Shown piece by piece: positions 12,242-24,950 of a stretch of DNA of 64,000 nucleotides. A program made the translations under genes and the position numbers. Location: the NCBI RefSeq assembly GCF_024868665.1, contig NC_079895.1, positions 10,247,445 through 10,311,444 of the forward strand, given 5' to 3'. The notes beneath the pieces were generated by a model. It saw only the letters and a list, made by a program, of their open reading frames with translations. It had not been told where the DNA came from and searched no databases. This DNA comes from Triplophysa rosa. Lineage: Eukaryota > Chordata > Actinopteri > Cypriniformes > Nemacheilidae. Within the stretch, counting starts at the first letter, position 1; every line of letters begins with the position of its first letter.

Positions 12242-14480
12242 ATTAGGAAAGCCTAAAAAAGACAGATCTTGTCTCTAAAAGTTTTCAGCAGAATCACAGA
12301 TACATATGCAAATTATTCGAAGAGCGCTGCATTGAGAACGAGGCATGTAACATGGCAATTGGTCGTCATGAGGTATATTCTCAAACTTTAAGCAAGCTCC
12401 CCTCCAGCTGGAGACAGCACTGAGAGCCTGAGAACCCAGCAGAGGCGCGGGGCCCGGGACCGCTGTGCCATCGGGCTGGGGATGGGAAGTACATGTTGAT
12501 TTAAAGCACTAAATAATGAGACACACGAGCAGACACAAGCTCCAGCTGAAATGACACTGAGTGCATTGCTCCAGAAATAAATGTTTTCACTTAAGCTAAC
12601 ATGTGTTAGGATTCACTACCAAAAGCCTTTTTACCGAACCATGTAAAAGCCTGTGAGCACGAGCATTCCATTAGTGTCACAGTCAAAGGCCAAGCCATCC
12701 TGAGAAAGCTCATTTATATCAAGACTGAGGTCATTCTCTTGCTATACAGTAAGTGGGAGTCGGACGGCCATATGGCCGACACTCAATCAGAGAAGTTACT
12801 TGCTGCCATGCGGGAACGTGTTAGCATTCATTAACGCGAAAGAAATCAAAGTACAAAGTAATCAAATTAAGGTTATAATTCAGAAACTTTCATAAAGCAA
12901 CTGCTGCGAGAGTATTAAGACATACTGTATACTGGATTAATATTGTTGCTTCTGACAAATATACATATAGTCTTATTTTTAACACTAATTGCAGTTCAAG
13001 GTTAATTTAATCAGCCCGTTTCTACCTCTGAAGTGCTTGCTCCAATTTAATTGCCTATTTTTATTGCTTCTGTGAGGTTTTAATTGAAACCAATAGGGAT
13101 CCAACAACAACTGTGACATGTCGGTGTCTGGGGGGAAGCTATAAATACGGGAGAAAAATATGTGCATTATTAATGCGATTTCTTTATTACACAGAGTTGG
13201 GTTTGTTTGTATTTTTATAGTCGGGAAACTAAATTATAATTAGTAATCACTTTAAATGCAGATTCAATAAGCAAGTTCAACTAAATATGGTTAAATGAAA
13301 CTTCTTGGAAGACAATCCACCAGCGCTATGGCACATGCCACACCTGATCAACTGAACAACAAACATCAAGTATTATTGGCAATGGTGATTTATTGGGTCA
13401 TTTTTGCATGCATTAAGGCAATCAATCGTAATGGTGCTGTCTTAACAATGAAAGGCATTACGCATTCAAAAAAGAAAAATGATTGCATAGCTATTGACCG
13501 AGCACTGAACATCAGCACAAGTCCCTGGTATCAGATTCTGCATAGCAGCTTTGGCCATTGACACTATTGATTTGCCGCTCGGTAAGCGTTATTGTTGGAT
13601 CTCATGTTGTCTCATTGTGTGGGGCACTGCATTTTCCTATTGCCCTAATAGACATTTCCATAAATCCGAAAAATTCTACTCTATTTCAAATACCAAAACT
13701 TAAAAAAAAACTATGTTAAACAGTGTACTGTAGTTAGAGTAGCACAACACGGTGCATGTCTGAGATCTGAACAAAGCATTGTGGGAAACTGATCTTTAAA
13801 TACCAGCTCTCAGACAAGCAACAAAAGGAGAAAAGAATAATATTTTGGTGCATTATTGAGCAAAGCGTCTGAAGCCCTGTAGCTAGAGTGGAAAACATCA
13901 CCAACTCAAGCCTGACATCTGTATAAAAACAAAAATAATCTCCTGTCATCGGAATGTTCAATGACTTCTATCACCCTGGTGTCGAGAGAGACCGGCGGCG
14001 CTGAGGACTGGGCTGTTATGCCGGGTTCAGTGGTTTGGAATGCATGCTAATTACCATCAAAAATATGTGTCACCACCCTGTATCTTCACCAATGGCTTGC
14101 CAAAAGGTTCCCTCAAACCTAAGATTAATAAACTCGTACTGCTGTGTCAACAAAACACATTACATAGGTCACGAGAGGCCGTGTTTTAATGCCATGGTTA
14201 AAATTTTACATATATGTCTTAGTCAATCAAAAAAAGGGCTGGAAAAGCAAGATAAATATTTTACTCACCGTACACCTCTGCATTATTGATGTAATTGTAA
14301 ATACAGCAGGTCAACCCAAGCTTTGACATAGCGTAGCGAATGCACCTAAAACGAGGGCTTGTGTTACAGTGGAAATTCACACAGTGCATTGTCTGCGGTT
14401 GTCACTTTAATCTAGACCGTCGCCAAATCCACCAGTGCTAAACAGGAGCAAGTCTTCCCCTTTAAATAATTGATATTTTC
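12242..14480. other. intronic, no gene recognised
   Basis: A GC-rich patch lies at 12,405-12,485. A perfect 14-bp palindrome, CGGCCATATGGCCG, lies at 12,765-12,778. Homeodomain-type words occur at 12,990-13,090. The rest shows neither repeat ends nor exon features. Confidence 0.5.
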
Positions 14481-14639
14481 TGATTAAATGTGGCAGTTCA
14501 TAGATAATGAATTCTTTATGGCGGCGCCTTGAGCTACTCCACTGCCCCTGCTCTTGAAGACAGCTTTATGGAACGTGCTGCCCAAATTTTGAAAGTTTAA
14601 CCTATGTAGATCAATGTGCTTCCTTAAAAGAGTTTAATA

Positions 14640-14900
14640 AATTAAAGTGCACGGGGCTCTTTTTTCCTCTGCGAGCAGAAAAAAGCTGATGAGACAGGTT
14701 TAGTTTAATCTCAGGCAATAGAAGTCATTAACCATTCTCCTAGGAATTAAAATATAGCTTGCCCTTTTCTTCTCTCACTTATCATTAGCATCACTTTAAT
14801 CTCCCAGCGTTTCACACTGCTATTTTAATCATTACTTACTGGCTTTTGACAACTGAAGAACATGCCTCACTCTCGCTCAGGCAATATCCCCATTTTAGCT
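14640..14900. promoter_or_regulatory. candidate intronic enhancer
   Basis: Runs of AGTCATTAACC, GGAATTAAAATATAG, ATCATTAGCATCACTTTAAT and TTTTAATCATTACTTAC lie in transposon-free sequence. This density of TAAT-type words is typical of conserved noncoding DNA near developmental regulators. Function inferred. Confidence 0.3.
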
Positions 14901-15706
14901 GACAAAATGTAGGACATCATGTAAAAATATCTGAATGTTCTCTCCCTTTCAATAACATTCATATCAGAGTCCTTGGGGAAAGGGAAGTGTGTTTGTATCG
15001 AAAACAGCAGGATGAACAGAGAGGAAACCAAAGGAAAACGAGAGATTCGACCGTAATGGCAGAGGGATTAGGGGCTACGTGACAGTATTTGCATTTATCA
15101 TGTTGTTTAAGTAGATCATGAATTGCATGTATTCTGTTATGTGGGTCATTTGGTGAGCTGGGGCCATCCATTTCTTTGTCCTTGACTCAATGGAAATATA
15201 CAGAAAATTGCATTTTTTCCCTGGCCGAATATAAATCAAGAGTTACCCACTGTCTTTTAATGTCTTTGACAGATATAGGCCATGTACTCTAACTTTGTTT
15301 CAGCTTTTTTTTACAAGTTGAGCTTGTAATTTCAGAGGGAAAAAAGTCTGACAATTACAAATACGACGACGCTAAATCTTTTCAAGAGCAGTCAGTACAT
15401 CAGAGAGTTTAGAGTACTGAAATAAACTGAATGAAATATTAACTACAACAAAAGAAATCTGTTGGGTATACACTGTGTGTGACAGATGTATTTGTTTTGT
15501 TTTGCTTTGCATCAGTTTTAGCATTGCTTTGCGGACAGGCACTGGAATAATGCCGGCTATTTTCCACATTGTTACGCAAAAAAAAAAAAAAACATTTCAT
15601 AGTAAAATCTCTGAATTTTAGGTTTAACAATACTGTCCGATCTATTTTGCACCAATAAAACTTTTTACCATTAAAACTATTTTACACTAATGTAATCTGA
15701 ATTCAA
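14901..15706. other. intronic, no gene recognised
   Basis: Mixed to AT-rich DNA with poly-A tracts (15,580-15,592). Nothing assignable. Confidence 0.5.
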
Positions 15707-16240
15707 TAAAGGAACAGTTCACTCAAAAATGAAAGTTCTGTCTTTATTTACTCACCCTCAAGTTGTTCCAAATCTGAGAGAAAGATATTTGGAAGAATGC
15801 TCGTAACCGAACAGTTCTTCGCCACCATTGACTACCACACACTCTTAAAAATAAAGGTGCTTCACGATGCCGTGGAAGAACCTTTTTGTCTAAATGGTTC
15901 CATAAAGAACCTTTAACATCTGAAGAACCTTTCTGTTTCACAAAAGGTTCTTTGTGGCAAAAAAAGGTTCTTCAGATTATAAAAAGGTAAGAAGGAAATG
16001 AACCTTTGACTGAATGAGTCTTTGTGGAACCAAAAATGGTTCTTCTATGGCATCGCTGTGAAGAAACTTTTAAGAACCTTTACTTTTAAGATTGTAGGAG
16101 AAATCGCTTTATACATTTTTTTGTTCTGTTGAACACGAAAAATATATTTTGAAGACTGTAGGAAAGCAAGCCGTTCTGGGCACTTCTGACTACCACTGTA
16201 ATTTTTCCTACTAAGGTAGTCAATGGTGGCCCAAAACGCA
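15707..16240. mobile_element. foldback MITE of the GGGATAGTTCACCC family, copy 1 (interrupted)
   Basis: The left end reads AAAGGAACAGTTCACTCAAA followed by TTTACTCACCCTCAAGTTG. The internal arms CCATTGACTACCA (15,825-15,837) and TAGTCAATGG (about 16,218-16,227) are the family's central inverted repeat. The right terminus appears lost. A second element occupies 15,839-16,095. Confidence 0.8.
15839..16095. mobile_element. palindromic MITE with ACACTCTTAAAAATAAAGG ends, copy 1 (nested)
   Basis: The ends ACACTCTTAAAAATAAAGGT and, reversed, ACAATCTTAAAAGTAAAGGT form an inverted repeat, and the body is built of inverted AGAACCTTT/AAAGGTTCT words. It interrupts copy 1 of the foldback family between ACTACCA and the rest of its centre. 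A very similar copy lies at 55,168-55,433. Confidence 0.85.
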
Positions 16241-18902
16241 TTAGAACACATTATAATTTTAAATTTTGTCCACACCGGATGTGGCGCCGCGTGATGCGAC
16301 AAACCCAGATTGACAAATCGTGTCGCGCCTGTCGCATCCATGTAGACACGGTGTTAGATTAATATAAAATCACCAATCTCATAATATCATTTGAATTTAA
16401 GCCAAAATATTCCTTCTAACAATATTTACGGCACTGTTTTTAAACATGTTTACCGAATCACTGTATATATTTAAATTCTTATAATACAATTCATGCAGTA
16501 TACTGCATTCGAAAAAAATGACTGTCGAGGAGATGGATGTGAAATATGATACAACAGATCTGACATGAAAACCTGATTCACTTTGGAAGAAAAACAAAAA
16601 GAGTTTCTCCTGCAGTTCTTCATAAGTCGAGATAACAGTGTGTATTTTTGATCACATGCCTGAAGAGAAGTATCTCCCCCCAACCCCCTTTGAAAATCAA
16701 CACCGATCTTTAAACGGTTGGAAACAGTTTATGAACATTTCAACAATCAAATCCCTCCGTTTACATCAAAAAGATGCCAAATTCATTTCTGATCTCTATC
16801 CAAGTTCAAAGGCAAACTTAAAGTGATACTTCAAAGAGGCGTGTAATCACAGACACACAGCTGTTAAAACAATCTTTTGTTAGTTCATTGTCTTCAAACC
16901 AGACTCTTCACGAAGCCATAAACCGAGGGAAACAGAATCAAATAAGTAACGCTTCGTCTTCATAATTGGGAAGCTTTGGTGTCTGACTGAACAATATTTC
17001 TTACCAGAGATTTATGTCTATTTACAACAGCGTGAAATAATACAATAAACAAAGTGCAGGCTTGCAGTTCTGTGCAAATTAAGAGGTTCAAGCTGAGTCT
17101 TTTTGACAGATAAAGCTCTGTGTTTGCTTGTGTGTGTGTGTGTGGAGGGGGCTGCACTTTCATACATGTACCAGCCTGCAACATGAACCCATCTGAGATA
17201 TGATCAGATTCATTTTGACAGGTAAAGACCAGTGTTAAGATAATTCCCATGCACACAAGTCATATAATATTTGTATGCTTTATTCAATGAAGGATGAGGC
17301 TTTTTCTTTTTCCTTTCAACAATAGAGCAATATACACAGTACCGTTTCTTCAAAAAAGCATTGAGACCTGATGAGAAGGTGCCTTATGAAAAACTACAGT
17401 ACTGTAGAGGAATTTTAATGTGGCCTAACGGGGAAACGAGAGAGTGGAAATGATCGACGTAATATTTTAATACACCTTGCTTTAATCCGACGCTAAAGTC
17501 CATTGTCAAGGGTTACCGGAGATATCGCCAGCAGCTGTCAATCAAGCGCTTGGTCAAATTAAAGCACAGCTCTATTAAGTTACGAATGGGACCTGAAGGC
17601 CCACTGTGAATCAATCAGATCACCGCCACAGTTATGCTTATTACAGCTAAACATTAGACAGACCTTATTAGAGGTTTTGTATTTAGATAACACAGGGTGG
17701 CCAATTGTCATGCATTTAGATAAATTATAAGTAAGCAATGTTGGTTTTATCACTGTAATTTAAGTTAAAGCTTCCTACGCTGATATTTTGTAGATGGGGA
17801 GATAGAAGGATAAGGAAAAGTAGAAAAAGTATACTGTAGAACATCACTAACCTGAGATGGGAGTGTTGGGACACAGCGACACCGAGGATGCCATGCAAGA
17901 AAAAAGAGAAAACGAAAAGTTAGTCAAATGGTAAAGCAAAGCTTTGTTGAAACACAAAATGACATCTAATCATTTGTAAGACCGGTTGATTTTCCAGCAA
18001 GAGTCCAACAACAACGCTACATGTAAAACATTTCTTTGGGGAGACAGAAAATAAGGTGCTATACCACATTTTGAATGTTGATTTTGGCACCTTTATAGGG
18101 AATTATGTAAAAGAACAATTCACTATAGTGAGATAGCTCAATAACACAAAAATTAGTCTTCTGGACACATAAACATATATACATAAACGTAACTGGACAT
18201 TAAAATGACCTATAAGGTTCAGCAAACTATCAGAAAAAATAATTACTTTTAAATCCTTTAAGGACACAAACATCTAAAAATCTCATTATGAAGAAACAGC
18301 AAGCTAGTTTTATGCACTATATACACGTTTTCCAGCAATAAAGACTGTACCCAGCCATCAAGGTAGATAGTTGAACACCACTTCATCACAACATTAAACT
18401 TCTTTTTCTGTAATTTCTTGGAAATATACAGTACATCTTAACAGATAAAAAGGAATCCCAAGTGTCTTTTAAACTTTGTGTTTCTCATTTATACGTCAAC
18501 TGCATTTAATGTTTGAGTACCATAAATTAAGGTCTGGTTAAGTGCATGTCATTAAGCCGTTAAATTATATTGCAGCAGTGCACCTTGACTGTAAATTTCA
18601 CACTGGAGTCTCTCATTAGCACATGCTGCCACAGACAGGTGAAGTAAGTTGGGATCACATGGGACAGAGATGTGACACATTGTGTTGTGACCACAACATA
18701 ACACCAGAGACCAGAGCATTCACCTGTTAAAACACATTCTTGAATCTCTCCACTGTAGTGTATACAGGGTGTAAAACTTTTTGCCACACCTGGCATGGTG
18801 AGTGAACTGAGAAAATATACTGAACAGATCTCTTACAGGCCATGAAGCATATCTTTGTGCAGATATAAACGATAGTGTCAATTTATCAGTGAAAATGCAC
18901 CT
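16241..18902. other. intronic, no gene recognised
   Basis: A short inverted pair of GATGCGACA / TGTCGC words at about 16,270-16,350 may be an undefined small element. A (TG)n run sits at 17,129-17,144. Otherwise the DNA is AT-rich, with no exon or RNA gene seen. Confidence 0.45.
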
Positions 18903-19180
18903 GCTACAAAAACCTAAAGTTCAGCCAAAAATTACACTTTTGTTATCATTTATTCAACCTTGTGTCATTCAAAACTTGTATATGACTCTTTTTGTGGAAC
19001 ACAAAAGAAGATATTTTGAGAAGTGTTTCGGTGGTTATGTGCTCATACAATGGAAGTCAATGGGGGCTAATGTTGTTTGATTATCAACGTTCTTCAAAAT
19101 ATCTTTTTTTGTGTTCTGCAGAAGAAAGAAAGTAGAGGGTTGGAATGACATGAGTGAGAGAAGATAATGAAAGAAATTGC
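18903..19180. mobile_element. degenerate foldback MITE, GGGATAGTTCACCC family
   Basis: The left end is decayed (AAAGTTCAGCCAAAAATTACA), but the interior marks are clear: GAACACAAAAGAAGATATTT, CAATGGAAGTCAATGG, TTCTTCAAAATATCTTTTTT and TGTTCTGCAGAAGAAAGAAA. More diverged than the other copies, so probably older. Confidence 0.75.
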
Positions 19181-20040
19181 ATGAGAGCTATACTTTTAAA
19201 GAAAACACATCACAGTTTAGTCCTAATGCGAGTATTATTCCACATATGTGGTCACATGGAGTTTGGTACATTTAGAAAAGTATTATTAAATATTATTAGA
19301 TATTTTTGTAATTCAGATATTGACAACGCGACACAGTCATTTCACCCTTTACTGAATGATAAAGGTATTCCCGTCAGTGTGCTGTGTGTACGCGAGCGTG
19401 TGTCTTTGTGTGCGCGTCGCTTTCTGGCTAGCTCCATCTGGAAGATTCAAGCACTAGGCGGCTGTCACACAATAGGGAGACCAAAGCCTGCTGAAGGGTA
19501 ACAAATGACTTCATGGCAAAACAGCTATTGAAATTCTTTCAGTATGTGGCATTAAAAACAACTGAACAAATAGAGATAAGAAGGTTAGTAGGATTTGAAA
19601 TGAGATTTCTCTCTCTCTCCCACACTCTTCCCCAGCCCTCTGTTAAAGAGCTAAACAAAACAAATGGAGCTTATTACTGCAGATTACCTTACATTGGACA
19701 GATTCACAGTGTGGGGCCAACTGTAAACAATGTCTCTCTCTCCTCTTACAGAGTACGTGCCATTTATAACACTGAGCAATCATAGCCACTGCATGGCTAG
19801 ATAAAGGGAAATGTATGCGGGGCCTGCCATATGAAAACACAATCACTTAAGACTGTTACTACGTGTGTTACCATAGCAAACACTGATAAACTAATTATTC
19901 CCTGCTATACTGCTTATATTATTGCTGTTTAAATAGCGCCCAGGGGATTGGGAGGGATTTCGGCGTGTAAGCAAGTGGCAGAAGGGATCGGAATTAAAAT
20001 GTGCACAAAATCACAAGGTCACTAATTACCAGAACAACAT
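19181..20040. other. intronic, no gene recognised
   Basis: Mixed DNA without repeat ends or exon features. Confidence 0.5.
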
Positions 20041-20560
20041 TTGGCATTTATTTGGAACGCTACGTTGGTAAAGGAACGAGGTACGCTAACATGTACCTTT
20101 GGCCTTTCAGATATATTCGTAGGCAAATACGAAAGCCCCTGTAGCCATTAATCACACCGCAGGGCGTTCCTGCGCCCCACCCTTCACCCAATTCAATACC
20201 AAACTTTCGGCGAACTTTTAACGGTCCGCAGCGGTAGCGGCCGGCAGAAAATAAATAGCGTCGGACATATATTCTGTTCATTTGCCACTCTCTTTCCTGT
20301 CAGCAGCCAGCAAAAGCTCTCTCATGCAATCGGATTTATGATTTATGCCCGCCAAGCAACAGGCTCCAAGCACGGGTAAAGCGGCGGTCTCTAGATTTAT
20401 CATCGGCCCAGTCCATCTAACAATCGGGCGTTAAACAGAACAAAAACCCATTCCAAATAAATTCCCACTGTATTTGTGTGCCGATTTGATTTACCGGCCT
20501 TTGGGGAGGCACCATTTGGTAGCGCGAGAGCGGCAAGATGTAGGTGGTGCCTGAGAGAAA
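20041..20560. promoter_or_regulatory. candidate intronic regulatory region
   Basis: A CpG-bearing, transposon-free stretch. It holds a tandem posterior-HOX/CDX-like site, GATTTATGATTTATG, at 20,333-20,347, and CTAGATTTATCATCGGCCCA near 20,391. It stands out from the AT-rich intron. Composition and motif based. Confidence 0.35.
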
Positions 20561-22847
20561 AGGAGGAAGGAGGGGGCACGCATGTGCCAGAAGTGTTTAT
20601 TGTGTCAGGTTGATTTATTGAGTGAGCTTCATTTCACTGAATGTTCTCAGATATTTATTTCCCTAAAGGCCCCACAAAGATATGAACAAGCCCGCATCCA
20701 CATATGTCATCATTGCCCATTTTACAGAGTCAGGAGATTTCTTTACAAAGATGGGGGGGAGTTTGAGGGAGAGCACCAGGGCACCTTTCCATCTGCGTAT
20801 TACTGACAATGCTTCTTAAAAAGAGCTCTACATGCAGTCGGCTTTTAAACAAAGCTTCATCAAAGATCTTTCAGAGCCCAAGTCTAAAAATACACAAACA
20901 CAAAAAAGCCATCTACCTAAGCAGCGCATGGCGAACTTCATAATTCATTAAAGAAAAAATCAGGGTCCGAATAAAAAAGAAATGGCTTGAAAAAAAAACG
21001 GCTCTTGAATTCAGGAGACGGTAAAAAAAAAAGACAAGGACCGGATGGCAGCGCAAAAGGGAAAGTGTCTGCGAGAGATGGGAAAACAGTGGGAAAGTAA
21101 AGCAGATGGCGCTGGCCTTTGATTTTCCAGATGGCTGTCCTGATTGGTGAGCTCGGTGACATCGAGTTGTCTCATTGACATGCTGCCTCCACTGTCTCTC
21201 TGTCCACAGGTCCCACCCCCCCTCCCTCTCTGGGGGTGCACGTCTCTCTGCCCCTCCGCCTGGGCATGACTTGCCAACCCGGCAACTCACGTTTCAGCCA
21301 ACCGCCTGCTGCCGCTGTTTATCCAATATCAGTAACAAGAAGCAATTGTACATGGCACCTTTTATTTAAAGAAGCAAAAGCAATTACTATTGTGAGGCCT
21401 GACTGCAGCCATCACTAATTAGGAAACCTAATATAATGTTAATATTAGAGGTAAAAACACACAGCGCATAACAAAGTGTTATTTGTTGTTTTGCTGAGAA
21501 TAATTAACCTTGAATGCTAGTCATTTTTTACGACTGTATACATATAGATGTCTGCGTTTATTAGCGAAACAAATAAGTCCTTCGCTGCTGACACAGACAA
21601 ACAATCCGTCAATCTGCGCCCTATGATTAGCTTCCGAAGGAAAAAAATCCATAAAATATGATCCTTTGCCCTTATCTGTAAATAAATCTCCATTTTAGCA
21701 CACAAGAACAGGAATATTAAACAGTCAGGGGCTAATTTAAATTGGACTGGCAAAGAGAATTAAACGCAGGGGCCTATTCCGTGACCTCGCCGGTATCTCG
21801 TATTTTCATAGGGTCATATCATCATTACCATAGTGCAAGCTCAGAAACGACAACTCAAAATTCCCTAATTACTGTGTGTTTACTGGGGGCCACAGGCCTG
21901 CGCACAGTTAATGAAACATCACGGTGCAGGCCTCTAGGGCCCAGGGGAGACGGGCCCTCCAATGCAACACTTGCAGTTGCTTTTCCACTCGGTATGCAAT
22001 TAATTGATCCACGAGCCATATTTTATGAGGCATTCGAGGACAATCTGAAAGCAGGATTTTGTCTCTAATACTACAAAGCAATACCACCACCACAAAAAGA
22101 ATGATAAGTACTCGAGTTGTACCCCAATCTACTAATGACTGTGTTGCGTGATAAAACACAAGCGCATCTAAATACCACTAATTAGGGCAAGTGCATACAT
22201 AACTAGCAGCCAGAATAACCAAGAATGGTTTGACTTGAAAAACATTGTCATTTCGTTGTATTGTAACTTAAAGGTTGCTATTACAAGAGCTAAAGTTCAC
22301 AAAATCTCTATTTACACATTAACTAGCCCACAAGCATTCCGCGTACCCTAGCCGTCTCAGGTTCGGCCGTTACCCGAGCAAACCACTGAAAGTGATTCCC
22401 AATTGTTGTGATGTCATGTCTAAGAGCAGGGCAGACTATTGATACTATACAAAACACGCAGCAAGGGCTAGCATGTGGCAGATTGCTTTCTCCAAGCCAG
22501 TTTTAGATCAGTATAAGTACAGACAGGGGCCGTGCTCTCCTCTGCACTGGGGACTGAAAATGAGAAATAAGCATTTCCGGATGTATTCCGCTGGCCACAG
22601 AAACAATTTGCTGTGGGCAAAAAGCCGGGGAAATGGGATAAATGGGCTGCGCTAGCAGAGAGCAGGCTAAAAAAAAGTTAATGCTGAAACCTGAAATCTT
22701 TTATAGAATTATAGAATTAGGAGAGTTGAGATGCCAAATTATCCCAAGGTAGAAAGCTGGCAGAAAGTTTCAAGGTCTGTTGGATAATTACACAAAATCC
22801 TGTCTTTCTACAGTATTGATTATCATTTAATCAATAAGTATCAACTA
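20561..22847. other. intronic, mixed; possible regulatory stretch near 21.9-22.0 kb
   Basis: Frames at 20,913-21,418 stay open on both strands without any recognisable domain. The stretch 21,870-22,060 contains AGTTAATGAAACATCACGG and GGTATGCAATTAATTGATCC, which look like regulatory DNA. No gene or transposon end was recognised. Confidence 0.45.
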
Positions 22848-22850
22848 GAT

Positions 22851-23444
22851 GCAGAGATATAGGTGTTGCTAAATGGTTGCTAGGCTAACCTGTTTGGTTG
22901 CTATGGGCGTGGCTTTGCATCTGCAATTGATAATACTCTAACCTATGAGTGAATCGAACCACCCCCCGTGTCTCTACGAGTTCCTATGCAGAGATAAAGG
23001 TTTTGCTAAATGGTTGCTAGGCTAACCTGTTTGGTTGCTATGGGCGTGGCTTAGCATGTGCCAATTGATGATGCTCTAAGCTATGAGTGTAAAGAACCAA
23101 CCCCCGTCTCTCTACAATGTTCCGATGCAGAGATATAGGTATTGCTAAACGGTTGCTAGGCTGACATGTTTTGTTGCTATGGGCGTGGCTTCGAAGCTTC
23201 ATGATGATCCTGGGACACTGATTGGTTGTGTGAGTCAAATGAGCCCACCCCCTTGTCTCTACAACACTGTGTTGCAAAGATATCCACATGGACTTATTTT
23301 ATAATGGGAGTCTATGGGATCGGTTGCTAGGTTGCTGTAAATGGTTGCTATGGGCGTGGCTTAATAACTTCATAATGATCATGTCACACTGATTGGTAGC
23401 CTGAGTAAAATGAGCCCAACCCCTTGTCTCTAAGTGGTTGTACT
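22851..23444. repeat. first-tier tandem repeats, four units
   Basis: Units begin near 22,851 (GCAGAGATATAGG), 22,988, 23,127 and 23,274, with a final partial start at 23,445. Spacing grows 137, 139, 147, 171. Each has the GGTTGCTA, GGGCGTGGCTT and TGTCTCTA landmarks. Units 3 and 4 share CACTGATTGGT, absent from units 1 and 2, so they form two subtypes. Confidence 0.85.
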
Positions 23445-23505
23445 GCTAAGATATTCAACACGGGACGTTTTACGCCTTATATGGGCATGCTTCCTGTGAT
23501 TGGGG

Positions 23506-24150
23506 AATTTTGGGAGGCTCTTACACCCCATTGTGAGTGATGTTCTTACAGAGCTTGACAGCCTCTTCAAATTGTGTATTATTTTCATGTTTCTACGATA
23601 TCCTCACTCGGAGCTACGACCCGTCAAAGTTGGGCGCAATGTTAAGTCAATGGGATTTTTCGGGTTTTTATTCGCCCCCCTATCGCACCCCCTCCACCCG
23701 ATCGCTTCCAAAAGTCATCACACACCATTCCTCAATGGGCCGCTCGATTTGATGTAGTCATTCATGGGTCCAAAGCGAAAAAATAACGCGTGAATATATA
23801 GGTATCTAGGTGTTGAATGGGAGTCTATGGGTGCCATTATAAGTATACAGAAATTTTGGGAGGCTCTCACACCCCAGGGGTGCAACTTACACCCCATTGT
23901 GAGTGATGTTCTTATAGAGCCTGATAACCCCTTCAAATTGTGTATTATTTTCATGTTTCTACGATATCCTCGCTCGGAGCTACGATCCCTCAAAGTTGGG
24001 CGCAATGTTATGTCAATGGGATTTTTCGGGTGGTTTTTCGCCCCCCATCGCACCCCACCCCCACCCGATCGCTTATAAAAGTCATAGCACACCATTCCCG
24101 AATAGGCCCGTCGATGTGATGTATTCATTCATGGGTCTACGTCAAAAGCT
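23506..24150. repeat. second-tier tandem duplication, 346-bp spacing
   Basis: Two copies, starting at 23,506 and 23,852, match over TTGTGTATTATTTTCATGTT, the CTACGATATCCTC core and the CCCGATCGCTT end. The second carries an extra CCAGGGGTGCAACTTACA. The same plus-strand frame is open in both, but the sequence between them is not exon-like. Confidence 0.85.
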
Positions 24151-24190
24151 GCGGGACAAGTAGCGTGCCAAACTTTTGGCGGAACAAGAA

Positions 24191-24950
24191 TAATTATAAG
24201 TATGTATGTTCGAATAACAATAGTTATGCTTTTTCAAAGCATCACTAATTATTGTAGATCCTGTCTTCTTCCTTCTCTGTAAAGCAGTATTAGCTAAACA
24301 ATTCATTTAAAAAATAATACATTTTCCCATAAAATCTCCTAACCCCGCCCATGTCTTCCATTGGTTGACAAACAGATAAGCTCAAGCCCTTGGCTGAATC
24401 AATGTTGGTGTGTTAAGGTGGCACGTGTCCTTACACGAGTCTTTAAAAAGTATCAAAATGCCTTTTACTATTTCAAGAATCTTAACTGCAATGCTTAACT
24501 AAGCTACCTAGCCAACTCCAGACAGCAGGATTGTTACCTCAAAATGTCAAGCTTGCAGAAAACCCGCATGGCATGCGTGATGACATCACATCTAGTCCAG
24601 AGGAACTCGGCATGGGAGTGCCCCTGTGTTTCAGCCATAAATACCTAGAGGTTGAGATACAGCATCTATATTCGAGCAGTTACGCTGGGGAAACATCACA
24701 TGGACATGCTTTGGTGTGCACAGCATGAAGATACAAGAACAGGTGCAATATGCCAGCATTTGAAAATATGATGACAACAATCATTGCTTAACAGGTCATT
24801 CACTTTACATTTTCTTCATCATCTCACCCAGGTAAGACGCAGAAAGCTTTAAACGAAGTCCATTATCATCACAAAAGCACTTGTCTCAATTATCAAGCGC
24901 TTCTATTGTAAAAGTTTTTGGATCGATGGCTGTAAAGGAATTCAGTTTCT
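24191..24950. other. intronic, no gene recognised
   Basis: AT-rich at first, then mixed. Nothing assignable. Confidence 0.5.

Larger units (their letters stand above)
22848..24190. repeat. complex two-tier repeat block
   Basis: Two kinds of tandem unit are joined. From 22,851 four units of about 137-171 bp each carry GGTTGCTA and TTGCTATGGGCGTGGCTT. From 23,506 two units of 346 bp start AATTTTGGGAGGCTCT and include CTACGATATCCTC and AAAGTTGGGCGCAATGTTA. The block ends with GTAGCGTGCCAAACTTTTGG. Pieces like these recur in cyprinid genomes as I recall. I see no transposase, and the superfamily is unassigned. Confidence 0.8.

Noticed and set aside
17129..17144. (TG)n run as possible Z-DNA regulatory site
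   Set aside because: Only eight dinucleotides; an ordinary microsatellite.
19154..19501. 115-codon plus-strand frame
   Set aside because: It begins in the tail of a degenerate MITE and has no recognisable domain.
20582..20806. Cysteine-rich 74-codon frame (CQKC, CHHC) resembling a zinc-binding peptide
   Set aside because: Spacing fits no known finger, there are no splice signals, and it lies in intron DNA; likely chance.
23718..24128. 136-codon minus-strand frame in the repeat block
   Set aside because: It runs across the boundary between two tandem units, so it is a product of repeat structure rather than a gene.
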